From Antrihabitans stalagmiti (GTDB taxonomy: Bacteria > Actinomycetota > Actinomycetes > Mycobacteriales > Mycobacteriaceae): 64,000 nucleotides of DNA. Made by a program: the position numbers and the translations under genes. This document shows, one piece after another, positions 33,499 to 42,218 of this stretch (positions within the stretch are counted from its first letter, which is position 1; the number at the start of each line of letters is the position of its first letter). Location of the stretch: NCBI RefSeq assembly GCF_016482825.1, contig NZ_JAEMNV010000003.1:434001-498000 (forward strand), given 5' to 3'. The notes under the pieces were generated by a model that worked only from the letters and a program-made list of their open reading frames with translations, did not search any database and had not been told where the DNA came from.

Positions 33499-33597
33499 CA
33501 GAATGCCACTCTCCAGCTACCTGGCAAAGTCATTCTGCCTGACGTAGGTCATTGTGACTCAATCGAAATTCGCGACGTTCTCGCTAGGCTCGGACTG

Positions 33598-34209
33598 ATG
33601 TTGATCTGGATCAACGGCGCGTTCGGTGCAGGAAAGACGCATACCGCGTTCGAATTGCAACGGCGCGTGCCGAATTCGCACGTCGCAGATCCTGAGCTCA
33701 TCGGGTTTGCCATCCACCGAATGCTGCCGGCGACCGCTCGGGTCGACTTTCAGAATCGACCGCAATGGCGAGCGGCAGTCGCGTCGACGCTGGCAGATGC
33801 GGTTGCGGCACACGACGGTCCGGTCATCGTTCCCATGACCCTGGTGAACCCTGACTATTTCGACGAGATCATGACGGGACTCGTCGCCGCAGGGGTCGAG
33901 GTGAGGCACTTCGCGCTCGTCGCAACGCCGGAAACGCTGCGCAAACGACTGCGGACTCGGGTCGGGTACGTGATCGGTCGTGTGGTGGGTCGGGACGAAA
34001 CCTGGGCGATGGCACAGATCGATCGCTGCGTCGCGGCGCTTGCCGACGATCGGTTTGCAGAGCACGTCGCAACCGACGACCGCTGTATAGACGACGTCGT
34101 GGAAGACATAGCTGGACGCGTCGGTCTCGCCCTCGACGAGCCGCGGCTCGGTGCGGTCCGCTACCAGGTGCGCCGAGCGGCGGTCGGTCTGGCGCACATC
34201 AGATTCTGA
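33598..34209 (+). CDS. TmrB-like P-loop ATPase/kinase
   Basis: The 203-residue protein starts MLIWINGAFGAGKTHTAFELQRR, with a P-loop right at the N-terminus, and resembles TmrB, a Bacillus protein linked to tunicamycin resistance, and related small P-loop kinases (DPELIGFAIHRML, VIVPMTLVNPDYFDEIMTGL). A lid-like Arg-rich segment follows (ETLRKRLRTRVG). The ATG has only a weak AGG upstream. It probably phosphorylates or binds a small molecule; antibiotic resistance is only a family association. Confidence 0.85.
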   Translation: MLIWINGAFGAGKTHTAFELQRRVPNSHVADPELIGFAIHRMLPATARVDFQNRPQWRAAVASTLADAVAAHDGPVIVPMTLVNPDYFDEIMTGLVAAGVEVRHFALVATPETLRKRLRTRVGYVIGRVVGRDETWAMAQIDRCVAALADDRFAEHVATDDRCIDDVVEDIAGRVGLALDEPRLGAVRYQVRRAAVGLAHIRF

Positions 34210-34265
34210 GTCGGGTGAGACAAATACGGTTGTCCGAATCCGTGGAGCACAGCCATGATCAGAAG

Positions 34266-34685
34266 ATGCCGAGCGACGAATACAGCTTCAGCGACGACCC
34301 TGCGCGGATCGATCGGCACGCGATCAGCGCCTTCCTGATGGCCCACGCCTACTGGGCGACCTGGCGGACTCATGAGGACATTTCTGCAGCCATCGACGGG
34401 TCGTGGCGGGTTATCGGCTGCTACGACCGTGGCGGCGAGCTTGTCGGCTTTGCCCGCGCGATCTCCGACGGCGTCAATTTCGGCTACCTCGCGGATGTGT
34501 TCGTTTTGCCAGCTCATCGCGGTAACGGACTCGGTGTGCAGCTGGTCACCGAGATGATCGAGAACGGTCCGGGCAGGACGTTTCGCTGGATGCTGCATAC
34601 GGCCGACGCCCACGACCTCTATCGCAAATTCGGCTTCGGAGAACCGAATTCGTCGCTGCTGGAGCGAGCCAGCACGCGCGGTTAG
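34266..34685 (+). CDS. GNAT family N-acetyltransferase
   Basis: The 139-residue protein has the GNAT core: GELVGFARAISDGVNFGYLADVFVLPAHRGNGLGVQLVTEMIE contains motif A (the RGNGLG acetyl-CoA loop), and FRWMLHTADAHDLYRKFGF gives motif B. ATG at 34266 is preferred; GTG codons at 34215 and 34242 are in frame but lack ribosome sites. The acceptor is unknown. Its stop overlaps the stop of the convergent XRE-cupin gene. Confidence 0.85.
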   Translation: MPSDEYSFSDDPARIDRHAISAFLMAHAYWATWRTHEDISAAIDGSWRVIGCYDRGGELVGFARAISDGVNFGYLADVFVLPAHRGNGLGVQLVTEMIENGPGRTFRWMLHTADAHDLYRKFGFGEPNSSLLERASTRG

Positions 34686-35257
34686 GTGTGGGGTTCGTCG
34701 CCGTTCTTGTGACCGCGGCGGGCGGCGTTGTCGAAGATGCCGAGAAGCTCGCACGGCCCGCCCTCCGAGCCGATAGCGTGCGGGAGCATCGTGGGAAACT
34801 CGGCGGCCTGGTTCGTTTCGATCCGGAAGCGCTGATTGCCCAGCATCAGGATGGCGGTACCGGACAGGACGACGAGCCACTCGTGCCCGGTGTGTGCACG
34901 CATTCGTGCGGGGTTGTCCGGCGGCGGATTGGTAAGGCGCTGCCGCACGACCATGATGCCGGGTTGTGCCTTGATCGGCCAGCGCAGCATGGCGTTGGCC
35001 GCGTCGATGATCGGATTGGCGATCACGTCGTCGGTGGCCGTCTCGACAAGCTGATCGAGCGAGGTGTCGAGCGCCCGAGCGAGGGTGACAAGTTGGTCGA
35101 GAGCCAGGCGGCGCTGGCCGTTCTCGATGCGGCTGAGCGTGGACTGGCTGACGTGTGCGCGGGCGGCGAGTTCGTCGAGGGACAAGCCTTGCGCCACCCT
35201 CAAGGCGCGGATGCGTTTGCGTACGAGGCTGTCCAACTCACCGTTGTCTTGCGTCAT
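34682..35257 (-). CDS. XRE-family regulator with cupin domain
   Basis: The 191-residue regulator has a lambda-type HTH (VRKRIRALRVAQGLSLDELAARAHVSQSTLSRIENGQRRLALDQLVTLARAL) and a C-terminal cupin (ARMRAHTGHEWLVVLSGTAILMLGNQRFRIETNQAAEFPTMLPHAIGSEGGP). The cupin His residues suggest ligand or metal sensing. It is divergent from a thioredoxin-reductase-like gene across about 90 bases and likely controls that gene. Confidence 0.9.
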   Translation of the reverse strand: MTQDNGELDSLVRKRIRALRVAQGLSLDELAARAHVSQSTLSRIENGQRRLALDQLVTLARALDTSLDQLVETATDDVIANPIIDAANAMLRWPIKAQPGIMVVRQRLTNPPPDNPARMRAHTGHEWLVVLSGTAILMLGNQRFRIETNQAAEFPTMLPHAIGSEGGPCELLGIFDNAARRGHKNGDEPHT

Positions 35258-35270
35258 ACGCAACACCCTA

Positions 35271-35283
35271 TGCCTCTTAGGCA
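35271..35283. promoter_or_regulatory. Short palindrome between XRE-cupin and reductase genes
   Basis: TGCCTCTTAGGCA has 5-bp arms around CTT and is centred in the divergent promoter region. It is a candidate site for the XRE regulator. Confidence 0.45.
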
Positions 35284-35344
35284 ATGCCCGGCTATGGTCG
35301 ATTCATCGCCTCGAACACTGAGGTAGTGAGAAGAAGGAGACAAC

Positions 35345-36334
35345 ATGAGTGCAACAACCAGCACCGACGCAAACGACAAGCCCCTTGACGCCATTGTGAT
35401 CGGTGGCGGTGCGGCCGGACTAAACGGTGCTCTGATGCTCGCGCGCTCACGTCGGTCGGTGGTTGTGATCGACAGCGGCACACCGCGAAACGCGCCCGCC
35501 GCGGGTATTCACGGACTGCTCGGCCAGGACGGAACTCCGCCGGCCGTGTTCCTGGAACGGGGCCGCGCCGAAGTACGCGGCTACGGCGGCACGATCGTGA
35601 CAGGTGAGGTTGTGCACGCTGCACCGGCCGAGGCGTCCGCCGACGGAGACCTGCGCTTCACCGTCACCCTTGCCGACGGAACCACGCTGATCACGCGGCG
35701 CATCCTGGTCGCCACAGGTCTGCGCGACGTACTGCCCGACATTCCAGGATTGGCCGAACACTGGGGGCGCAGTGTCGTGCACTGCCCCTACTGCCATGGC
35801 TGGGAAGTGCGTGACGAGCCGATCGGTGTTCTTGCGGTGGGTCCCGCGTCGGTGCACCATGCGATGCTGTTCCGGCAACTGACCGACGACCTGGTCTACT
35901 TCACCCGCGACACCGAACTCGACGACGACACACGCGCACGGTTCGCTGCGCGCAACATTCGGATCGTCGACGGGCCGGTCGATCGGGTTGTTGCGGCGGC
36001 CGGTGGCGGAATCGCCGGAGTGCAGTCGGCGGACGGGCAAATTGTGCCGCGTCGTGTAATTGCCGTTGCCACAACGATGCTCGCGCGGACCGACGGCATC
36101 GAGGCATTGAACCTGCCGATGCAGGACCATCCCATGGGGATGGGCAACCACTTCGTCACCGGCATGGCAGGTACGACGTCGGTCCCTGGCGTCTGGGTCG
36201 CGGGCAACGCCACAGACCTGTCAGCTCAGGTCGGTGCCTCGGCCGCTGCAGGTGCATTGGCGGGCGCGCACATCAATGCCGATCTGGTGAATGCAGACAC
36301 ACAGGCAGCCATGACGCTCACCGCCCATTCGTGA
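35345..36334 (+). CDS. Thioredoxin-reductase-like FAD oxidoreductase
   Basis: The 329-residue enzyme has the FAD motif IVIGGGAAGLNGALMLARS, the redox-active disulfide motif VVHCPYCHGWEV (CPYC) and the terminal FAD block GVWVAGNATDLSAQVGASAAAGALAG. Its NADPH domain is poorly conserved (IGVLAVGPASVHHAML). AAGGAG precedes the ATG. It is divergent from an XRE-cupin regulator. It could act on a small disulfide or be part of a redox sensor pair; no thioredoxin gene is adjacent. Confidence 0.88.
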   Translation: MSATTSTDANDKPLDAIVIGGGAAGLNGALMLARSRRSVVVIDSGTPRNAPAAGIHGLLGQDGTPPAVFLERGRAEVRGYGGTIVTGEVVHAAPAEASADGDLRFTVTLADGTTLITRRILVATGLRDVLPDIPGLAEHWGRSVVHCPYCHGWEVRDEPIGVLAVGPASVHHAMLFRQLTDDLVYFTRDTELDDDTRARFAARNIRIVDGPVDRVVAAAGGGIAGVQSADGQIVPRRVIAVATTMLARTDGIEALNLPMQDHPMGMGNHFVTGMAGTTSVPGVWVAGNATDLSAQVGASAAAGALAGAHINADLVNADTQAAMTLTAHS

Positions 36335-36336
36335 CG

Positions 36337-36360
36337 TTTGGGACGGGATCCCGTCCCAAA
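36337..36360. terminator. 24-bp perfect palindrome after reductase gene
   Basis: TTTGGGACGG (36337-36346) and CCGTCCCAAA (36351-36360) flank a self-complementary GATC, giving a full 24-bp palindrome two bases after the stop codon. It probably acts as a terminator, with A/T-rich ends on both sides making it potentially bidirectional. Confidence 0.7.
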
Positions 36361-36502
36361 ATCCCGATCGTGGGTGCTCAGCGTCCGGGCTCTGGCTATG
36401 GATCTGCACGATTGTGGGTAAGGAATGTCGAGAACCCGACAGCGGCTGCGTCCCAGCAGTGAACACGGCCAGAATGGGCCGTACCGCAGCAAGGAGAACA
36501 CG

Positions 36503-36910
36503 ATGGCCAAGTACCTACTTCTCAAGCACTACCGCGGCGCACCGACGCCGGTCAACGACGTGCCGATGGATCAGTGGACGCAGGAGGAAATCTCGGCCCA
36601 CATGCAATACATGGAAGATTTCGCCGATCGGCTCCGTGGCACCGGCGAATTCGTCGACTCGCAGGCACTCTCGGATCAGGGCACGTTCGTTCGCTACGAC
36701 GGCGAGGGCCGCGCACCCGTCACCGACGGTCCGTTCGCGGAGACGAAGGATCTGATCGCCGGGTTCATGGTGATCGACGTCGAAAACTACGAGCGCGCAC
36801 TGGAATTGGCAGGCGAGCTGTCCGCTGCGCCAGGCGCAGGTGGGAAGCCGATTCACGAATGGCTCGAAATCCGTCCGTTTATGGGCGCACCAAGCACTGT
36901 CACGGAGTGA
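36503..36910 (+). CDS. YCII/DGPF domain protein
   Basis: The 135-residue protein has the YCII-related fold with the DGPF signature (VTDGPFAETKDLIAGFMVIDV). AAGGAG lies six bases before the ATG. DGPF proteins are typically encoded directly upstream of ECF42 sigma factors, as here. Their biochemical role is unknown; they are thought to be linked to that sigma factor's signalling. Confidence 0.92.
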   Translation: MAKYLLLKHYRGAPTPVNDVPMDQWTQEEISAHMQYMEDFADRLRGTGEFVDSQALSDQGTFVRYDGEGRAPVTDGPFAETKDLIAGFMVIDVENYERALELAGELSAAPGAGGKPIHEWLEIRPFMGAPSTVTE

Positions 36911-36919
36911 CGACGACCC

Positions 36920-38062
36920 ATGGATGAGGCTCTACTACGGACCCTCACTCCGGCTGTGATCGGCATCCTCGTCCGGCGCGGAGCAGATTTCGCGGCGGCC
37001 GAGGATGCCGTGCAGGACGCGTTGGTCGAGGCCGTGCGCGTCTGGCCGGACGATCCGCCGCGGGACCCGAAGGCCTGGTTGATCGCGGTCGGGTGGCGAA
37101 AATTTCTCGACGCCACCCGAGCTGCCACATCGCGCCAGCGGCGTGAGGAACTTGTCGAGCTCGAGCCGGAACCTGGCCCGACCGAGACGGTGGACGACAC
37201 CCTCGCGTTGTACTTCCTCTGTGCGCACCCGTCTTTGACGCAGGCGTCGGCGGTCGCGCTGATGCTGCGTGCGGTCGGCGGTCTGACCACTAAACAGATC
37301 GCGCAGGCCTACCTCGTCCCCGAGGCGACCATGGCTCAACGCATCAGCCGAGCAAAGAAGACCGTCTCGGGAGTCCGGTTCGACCAACCGGGCGACGTCA
37401 CGACCGTGGTTCGCGTGCTGTACCTCGTTTTCAACGAAGGCTACAGCGGCAGTGTGGATCTCGCGGCCGAGGCGATCCGGCTGACGCGGCAGGTCGCTGC
37501 ACTGACCAAGCACGAGGAGGTCGAGGGTCTGCTTGCCTTGATGCTGCTGCATCACGCGCGTCGGCCTGCGCGAACTCGCGCCGACGGCAGCCTCGTATCC
37601 CTCGCCGAGCAGGACCGCAGCCTGTGGGACACCGCCCTGATCGCCGAAGGCGTCGACGTGCTGCAGGCGGCTCTTGCTCGGGATCGACTGGGGGAGTTTC
37701 AGTCTCAGGCGGCGATCGCTGCGTTGCACGCCGATGCGCGATCGGCCGAGGAGACCGACTGGGTGCAGATCGTCGAGTGGTACGACGAGTTGCTGCGGTT
37801 CAGCGACAGCCCTGTGGTCCGGCTCAATCGCGCAGTTGCCGTCGGTGAGGCTGATGGTCCGCGTGCGGGTTTGGCCGCATTGGCCGATCTCGATTCCGGC
37901 CTGCCTCGCTACACCGCCGTCGAGGCGTACTTGCGTGAGCGTGATGGTGACGCTGCGACCGCGGCCCGGCTTTATGCCGAGGCTGCGAGATCGGCGTCGA
38001 ATCTCCCCGAACGAGACCACCTCACCCGGCAGGCCGCGAGGCTGAACGCGTCGCTGCGATAA
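36920..38062 (+). CDS. ECF42-type sigma factor with C-terminal TPR-like extension
   Basis: The 380-residue protein has sigma region 2 (FAAAEDAVQDALVEAVRVWPDDPPRDPKAWLIAVGWRKFLDA), region 4 (LMLRAVGGLTTKQIAQAYLVPEATMAQRISRAKKTV) and a long C-terminal helical domain (VLYLVFNEGYSGS, LLHHARRPAR, RLNRAVAVGEADGPRAGLAALADL). This matches ECF42, whose extension is needed for function in characterised members. It follows a DGPF gene by nine bases. No classical anti-sigma factor is present, as usual for the group. Confidence 0.92.
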   Translation: MDEALLRTLTPAVIGILVRRGADFAAAEDAVQDALVEAVRVWPDDPPRDPKAWLIAVGWRKFLDATRAATSRQRREELVELEPEPGPTETVDDTLALYFLCAHPSLTQASAVALMLRAVGGLTTKQIAQAYLVPEATMAQRISRAKKTVSGVRFDQPGDVTTVVRVLYLVFNEGYSGSVDLAAEAIRLTRQVAALTKHEEVEGLLALMLLHHARRPARTRADGSLVSLAEQDRSLWDTALIAEGVDVLQAALARDRLGEFQSQAAIAALHADARSAEETDWVQIVEWYDELLRFSDSPVVRLNRAVAVGEADGPRAGLAALADLDSGLPRYTAVEAYLRERDGDAATAARLYAEAARSASNLPERDHLTRQAARLNASLR

Positions 38063-38071
38063 CGCTGCAAA

Positions 38072-38275
38072 TCAGGCTTCGACAGCCGCGCCGCAGATCT
38101 CGCAGACCTCGAATTGCCGACGCTTCCACCGCGCAAGTGGGATGAAGAAGACGGTGAACTGCTTGTACTCCTTCATGCGCGCCCACTGCGTGGTGTTGTG
38201 GCAACGCGGGCAGGTCCGGGTCTCGCCTGGGCCGAGTTGCTTGCGTTTGGTGCCGAAGCCGAAGAGTAGAAACAC
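38072..38275 (-). CDS. Small zinc-ribbon protein
   Basis: The 67-residue protein has two CxxC knuckles, CPRCHN and CEICGAA, separated by a basic hydrophobic stretch (QFTVFFIPLARWKRRQFEV). This is a zinc-ribbon pattern seen in small actinobacterial proteins. A GTG start at 38275 is used. Function unknown. Confidence 0.75.
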   Translation of the reverse strand: MFLLFGFGTKRKQLGPGETRTCPRCHNTTQWARMKEYKQFTVFFIPLARWKRRQFEVCEICGAAVEA

Positions 38276-38324
38276 AACACCAGCGTACGGACGAGGCCGA
38301 GTGCCCCTTTCGGTGCGCGAATTC

Positions 38325-38336
38325 TATGATTATTTA
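38325..38336 (+). promoter_or_regulatory. -10 element placed for a leaderless transcript
   Basis: TATGAT (38325-38330) is five bases from the ATG of the DJ-1/PfpI gene at 38336. A start of transcription at that ATG would give a leaderless mRNA, common in Mycobacteriales. No ribosome site is present. Confidence 0.5.
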
Positions 38337-39061
38337 TGCAGATCGCCATCGTTCTCTATCCGGGCATGACGGCCTTGGACGTCGTCGGACCGTACGAAGT
38401 GCTGCGCGCGATGAAAGGCGCGGAGATCCGCTTCGTCTGGCACGAGGTGGGCCCGATCGTGACCGACAGTGGAGTGCTTGTCCTCGGCGCCACACACTCG
38501 TTCGCGGACACGCTGACCCCGGACATCGTGCTGGTCGGCGGGTCCGCAACGGACACGATGACCGCTGCCGCAGATGCGAGGCTGTTGGATTGGCTCCGCG
38601 GCGTGCACCGCACCACCACCTGGACACTGTCGGTATGCAGCGGGTCGGCGATCCTCGCTGCAGCCGGGATTCTCGACGGTCGACCTGCAACCAGCCATTG
38701 GGCGGCGCTGCCGATCCTTCGGACGTTCGGTGCGAAACCTGTTGGCAGCCAACGAATTGTGCAAGACGGCAAGATCGTCACCGCTGCAGGCGTTTCGGCT
38801 GGGATCGACTTGGCACTGTGGCTCGTTGGCGAGATCGAGGGCCAGGCTCGCGCCGAGGCGATACAGCTGCTCATCGAGTACGACCCGCAGCCGCCGTTCG
38901 ACAGCGGACACCTCAGCAAGGCGTCACCGAAGACCAAGGCGCTGGCCGCAAAGGTTGCCGCGGGAATGGTGACGCCGAGCGACGTCGGCGGCGAGGCCGT
39001 CGCTACCGCGAAAGTGGCGTGGGACGGCGCGCTTCGCAAGATCGGGCGCTTGCGATCGTGA
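38336..39061 (+). CDS. DJ-1/PfpI family protein
   Basis: The 241-residue protein has the ThiJ/PfpI fold: QIAIVLYPGMTALDVVGPYEVLRA, the nucleophile Cys in the elbow LSVCSGSAILAAAGILDGRPATSHW, and AAGVSAGIDLALWL. It lacks the C-terminal AraC HTH found in some relatives. Homologues are called isonitrile hydratase-like or cysteine-type amidases; the true reaction is unknown. It appears to be translated from a leaderless mRNA. Confidence 0.88.
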   Translation: MQIAIVLYPGMTALDVVGPYEVLRAMKGAEIRFVWHEVGPIVTDSGVLVLGATHSFADTLTPDIVLVGGSATDTMTAAADARLLDWLRGVHRTTTWTLSVCSGSAILAAAGILDGRPATSHWAALPILRTFGAKPVGSQRIVQDGKIVTAAGVSAGIDLALWLVGEIEGQARAEAIQLLIEYDPQPPFDSGHLSKASPKTKALAAKVAAGMVTPSDVGGEAVATAKVAWDGALRKIGRLRS

Positions 39062-39177
39062 TGCGCTGAACGTCGGCCAAGGCCCGATTTACGATCCGGC
39101 CGAGGTGGGTATACCCGATCGATGAAAGTCATTGCGTATGCGGGCCTGCCGCGTTGTCCGCGCAGGACCGCACCCCT

Positions 39178-40664
39178 GTGACGTGCGACCGCCTCCCCGC
39201 CTCGCTTGTGCCGACCGGTTCGTCTCTTGCCGCGCTGGCAGCAACGGTCGGTGCGCGGTACCGCGATGTCGCGGTCACGATCACCGGGGCCAGCGACGAT
39301 TCGCGCAGCGTCGAACCCGGTGACCTCTACATCGCGCTACCGGGCGATCACGTGCACGGACTCGACTTCGAGGCAGACGCCTTCGCGCGCGGCGCTGCCG
39401 CCGTTCTCAGCGACCGACCGTCGACACTGCTGCCGACGATCGCGTCGAGGACCCACGTCGGTGGGCCGGTCCGGTGAGTTCGGAAATCTATGGAATGCCG
39501 TCGACCGCGCTCGAGGTGTTCGGCGTGACCGGTACCAACGGCAAGACAAGTACGACCTATCTCCTCGACGCGGCGCTGACGGCCGCGGGTGAGACCATCG
39601 GGACGATCACCGGAATTTCCATCTCAGGACCGGCCGGATGTATCCCGGCATTGCGCACCACCCCTGAGGCCGCGCCGCTCCAGAAAACCCTTGCATCCTT
39701 CCGAGACGCCGGGGCAACGGTTGCCGCGATGGAAGTGTCGTCGCACGCGGTCACCCACCGGAGAGTCGACGGAACACGTTTTGCTGCAATGGCATTCACC
39801 AACCTCGGCCGGGATCATCTGGACTTCCACGGGTCGATGGACTTGTACTTCGCCGCCAAAGCCGCGCTGTTCACCCCCGAGCGAACCGCCGTGGCGGCCA
39901 TCGGCATCGATGACGACTACGGCCGACTGCTTGTCGCCACCACCCAGGTGCCGTCCTGGACGTGGTCCACCGTGGACCCGACCGCCGACATCGTCGGCGA
40001 AGGAATCGACTGCGGGGATTCCGGAACGACGTTCACAGCGCGCACGCCGATGGGCAGCTACGACGTCAGGCTGCCACTGCTGGGCCCGCATCAGGTCCGC
40101 AATGCTCTGGCCGCGATGACGTTGCTTGCCGCGACCGGCCGCGACCTCGGTGCTGCGGTCACCGGATTCGACAGTGTGGCAGGTGTACCGGGTCGATTGG
40201 AACGAATAGATGTCGGTCAGCCTTTCCTCGCTCTGGTCGACTACATGCACAACACGGCTGGCCAACGTCAGTTGCTGCCGTATCTGCGGACGCTGACTGC
40301 GGGACGTCTGATCGTGGTCGTCGGCGCGACCGGTGACCGAGACCCTGGCAAACGATTCCCGCTCGGGAGGACGGCGGCCGCGCTGGCGGATGTCGTCATC
40401 GTCAGTGACGAGAGCCCGTGTTCGGAGGATCCAGCCGATATCCGTGCGGCGGTGGCCGCCGGAGCGTTGGCGGCGCAGCAGGCGAAGGTCGTCGTCGAAC
40501 CCGACCGTCGCACGGCATTCGATCTGGCAGTCGGGTTTGCCGAGCCCGGCGACGTGGTCGTCGTGACCGGTCGTGGGTGCGACCCCGTGCAGTTGTACGG
40601 CGGTGACGTGCGGACTTTCGACGATCGCACCGAACTGCGATCGGCCCTGCGCGGCAGGATGTGA
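39178..40664 (+). pseudogene. MurE-like Mur ligase, frameshifted
   Basis: The N-terminal MurE domain (SLAALAATVGARYRDVAVTITGASDDSRSVEPGDLYIALPG) is in one frame and the ATP-binding and C-terminal domains are in another. In the second frame the code upstream of GTG 39474 reads VEDPRRWAGPVSSEIYG, the normal junction, so a one-base loss near 39443 fits. The ligase part retains GVTGTNGKTSTTYLL, MEVSSHAV, NLGRDHLDFHGSMDLYFAAKAALF and ATGDRDPGKR. The DNPR motif used by MurE for diaminopimelate is DESPC here. It is therefore a paralogue with altered specificity, or decayed, rather than the cell's main murE. Confidence 0.75.
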
Positions 40665-40764
40665 GCTCGTCCGCCAACTAGTCACCCGATACAAGGGCGA
40701 CGTCCCTGTGTCCGATTTGCCGTATTCTCGGAGAGAACTCCATCTAAGCAACAGAAAGCAGGTC

Positions 40765-40851
40765 ATGAAGCGCGCAAAGCGCCACCGAAGACCCGTCCCG
40801 CCCAATGCCGGTTCCGGTGAACATGTGCGTGTGGTGATACCGCCGTGGTGA
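40765..40851 (+). CDS. 28-residue basic peptide overlapping the CNNM gene
   Basis: An ATG at 40765 preceded by AGCAGG opens a 28-codon frame beginning MKRAKRHRRPVPPNAGSG and ending VVIPPW. It is strongly basic at the N-terminus. Its TGA overlaps the GTG start of the downstream CNNM/CorC gene (GTGA), the layout of translationally coupled genes. It may be a leader peptide controlling the membrane protein or a small functional protein. No family is recognised. Confidence 0.5.
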   Translation: MKRAKRHRRPVPPNAGSGEHVRVVIPPW

Positions 40852-42218
40852 CTGCGCTGACCGTCCTTGCCGGCATCGGTGTCGTATTCGCGATCACCGT
40901 CCTGACGGGATACTTCGTCGCCCAAGAGTTCGCGTACATGGCAGTCGACCGGTCCCGCCTGAAGGCTCGCGCCGACGCCGGTGACACAGCCTCTGCCCGT
41001 GCACTTGCCGTCACACGTCGAACTTCGTTTATGCTTTCCGGCGCTCAACTCGGCATCACCGTCACCGGACTTCTCGTCGGCTACGTCGCCGAACCGTTGA
41101 TCGGTCGTGGGCTCGGGGAGTTGCTCGGCGGTGTCGGAATTCCAACCGCGGTCGGTATCGGAATCGGGGCCGTGCTTGCGATCCTGTTCTCGACGTTCGT
41201 GCAGATGGTGTTCGGTGAGCTGTTTCCGAAAAACCTTGCGATCGCTCGGCCTGAACCTGTCGCTCGCCGCCTTGCCTTCTCCACCACCCTCTACCTGCGA
41301 TTGTTCGGCTGGCTGATCTGGTTGTTCGATCAGGCGTCGAATCAGTTGCTGCGGGTGTTGCGGATCGAGCCCGTCCACGACGTCGAACATTCCGCGAACC
41401 CGCGCGACCTTGCGCACATCGTTGCCGAGTCCCGCCACAACGGTGAATTGCCTCGCGATCTCTCGATACTGCTCGACCGCATTCTCGACTTCCCGACCCG
41501 CACCGCCGAACACGCGATGATTCCGAGGCCACGGGTCGACACCGTCGGCGTCGGCGAATCGGTGACCGCGGTACTCGCCAGGATGGGGGCCGGGCACACC
41601 AGGTACCCCGTAGTCGGCGACACCGTCGACGACCTCCTCGGCGTGATACACCTGCACGATCTGCTGGCCGACGATGTCCATGGCACGGTCGAATCACATA
41701 CCCGCACAGCAGTTGTCGTCCCCTCGACGCTTCCGCTACCCGAGGTGCTCGGACGGCTGGTCGAAGCCGGCGACGAGCTAGCCCTCGTCGTCGACGAGTA
41801 CGGCGGTTTCGCTGGCATGGTCACGATCGAAGACATGGCGGAGGAGTTGGTCGGCGAACTCGCCGACGAGCACGACCCCGCGGTCGTCACCGGAGTTGTT
41901 CGTGCCGAAGGCGGTTGGCTGATTCCCGGCGACTTGCATATCGACGAGGTCGAACGCATCCTCGACCATCGTTTGCCTGCAGGCGGTTACGAAACGTTGG
42001 CCGGTCTGGTCATAGCCGAGTTCGGCGGTCTTCCGGAGGTCGGCGACACCGTCACCGTGTCGCTGCCGCCGGACGCAGCCGACTTGATCTCCGACGAGGA
42101 GCCGACCGTTCGGGTCGCAGCGATGCAGGTGCGCGGTGTCGAAAAGCATGTTCCGGCATCGGTTTTCGTCACGGTGAGCGGTCGAGCCGACGATGTTGCG
42201 GAGGCTGCACATGGATAA
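40848..42218 (+). CDS. CNNM/CorC family membrane protein with CBS domains (1)
   Basis: The 456-residue protein has an N-terminal CNNM (DUF21) membrane domain (ITVLTGYFVAQEFAYMAVDRSRLKA, VFGELFPKNLAIARPEPVARRLAF), paired CBS domains (MIPRPRVDTVGVGESVTAVLARMGAGHTRYPVV and the second with LALVVDEYGGFAGMVTIEDMAEELVGEL) and a C-terminal CorC_HlyC domain. This is the TlyC/CorC family linked to Mg2+/Co2+ efflux. The GTG at 40848 overlaps the 28-codon frame. It overlaps the next CNNM gene by eight bases, so the two likely form a heteromer. Confidence 0.92.
   Translation: MTALTVLAGIGVVFAITVLTGYFVAQEFAYMAVDRSRLKARADAGDTASARALAVTRRTSFMLSGAQLGITVTGLLVGYVAEPLIGRGLGELLGGVGIPTAVGIGIGAVLAILFSTFVQMVFGELFPKNLAIARPEPVARRLAFSTTLYLRLFGWLIWLFDQASNQLLRVLRIEPVHDVEHSANPRDLAHIVAESRHNGELPRDLSILLDRILDFPTRTAEHAMIPRPRVDTVGVGESVTAVLARMGAGHTRYPVVGDTVDDLLGVIHLHDLLADDVHGTVESHTRTAVVVPSTLPLPEVLGRLVEAGDELALVVDEYGGFAGMVTIEDMAEELVGELADEHDPAVVTGVVRAEGGWLIPGDLHIDEVERILDHRLPAGGYETLAGLVIAEFGGLPEVGDTVTVSLPPDAADLISDEEPTVRVAAMQVRGVEKHVPASVFVTVSGRADDVAEAAHG

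Noticed and set aside
39624-41681. A 685-codon minus-strand frame across the MurE-like and CNNM genes
   Set aside because: No domain is visible, composition is Arg/Asp-rich as in antisense shadows, and both plus-strand genes are well supported.
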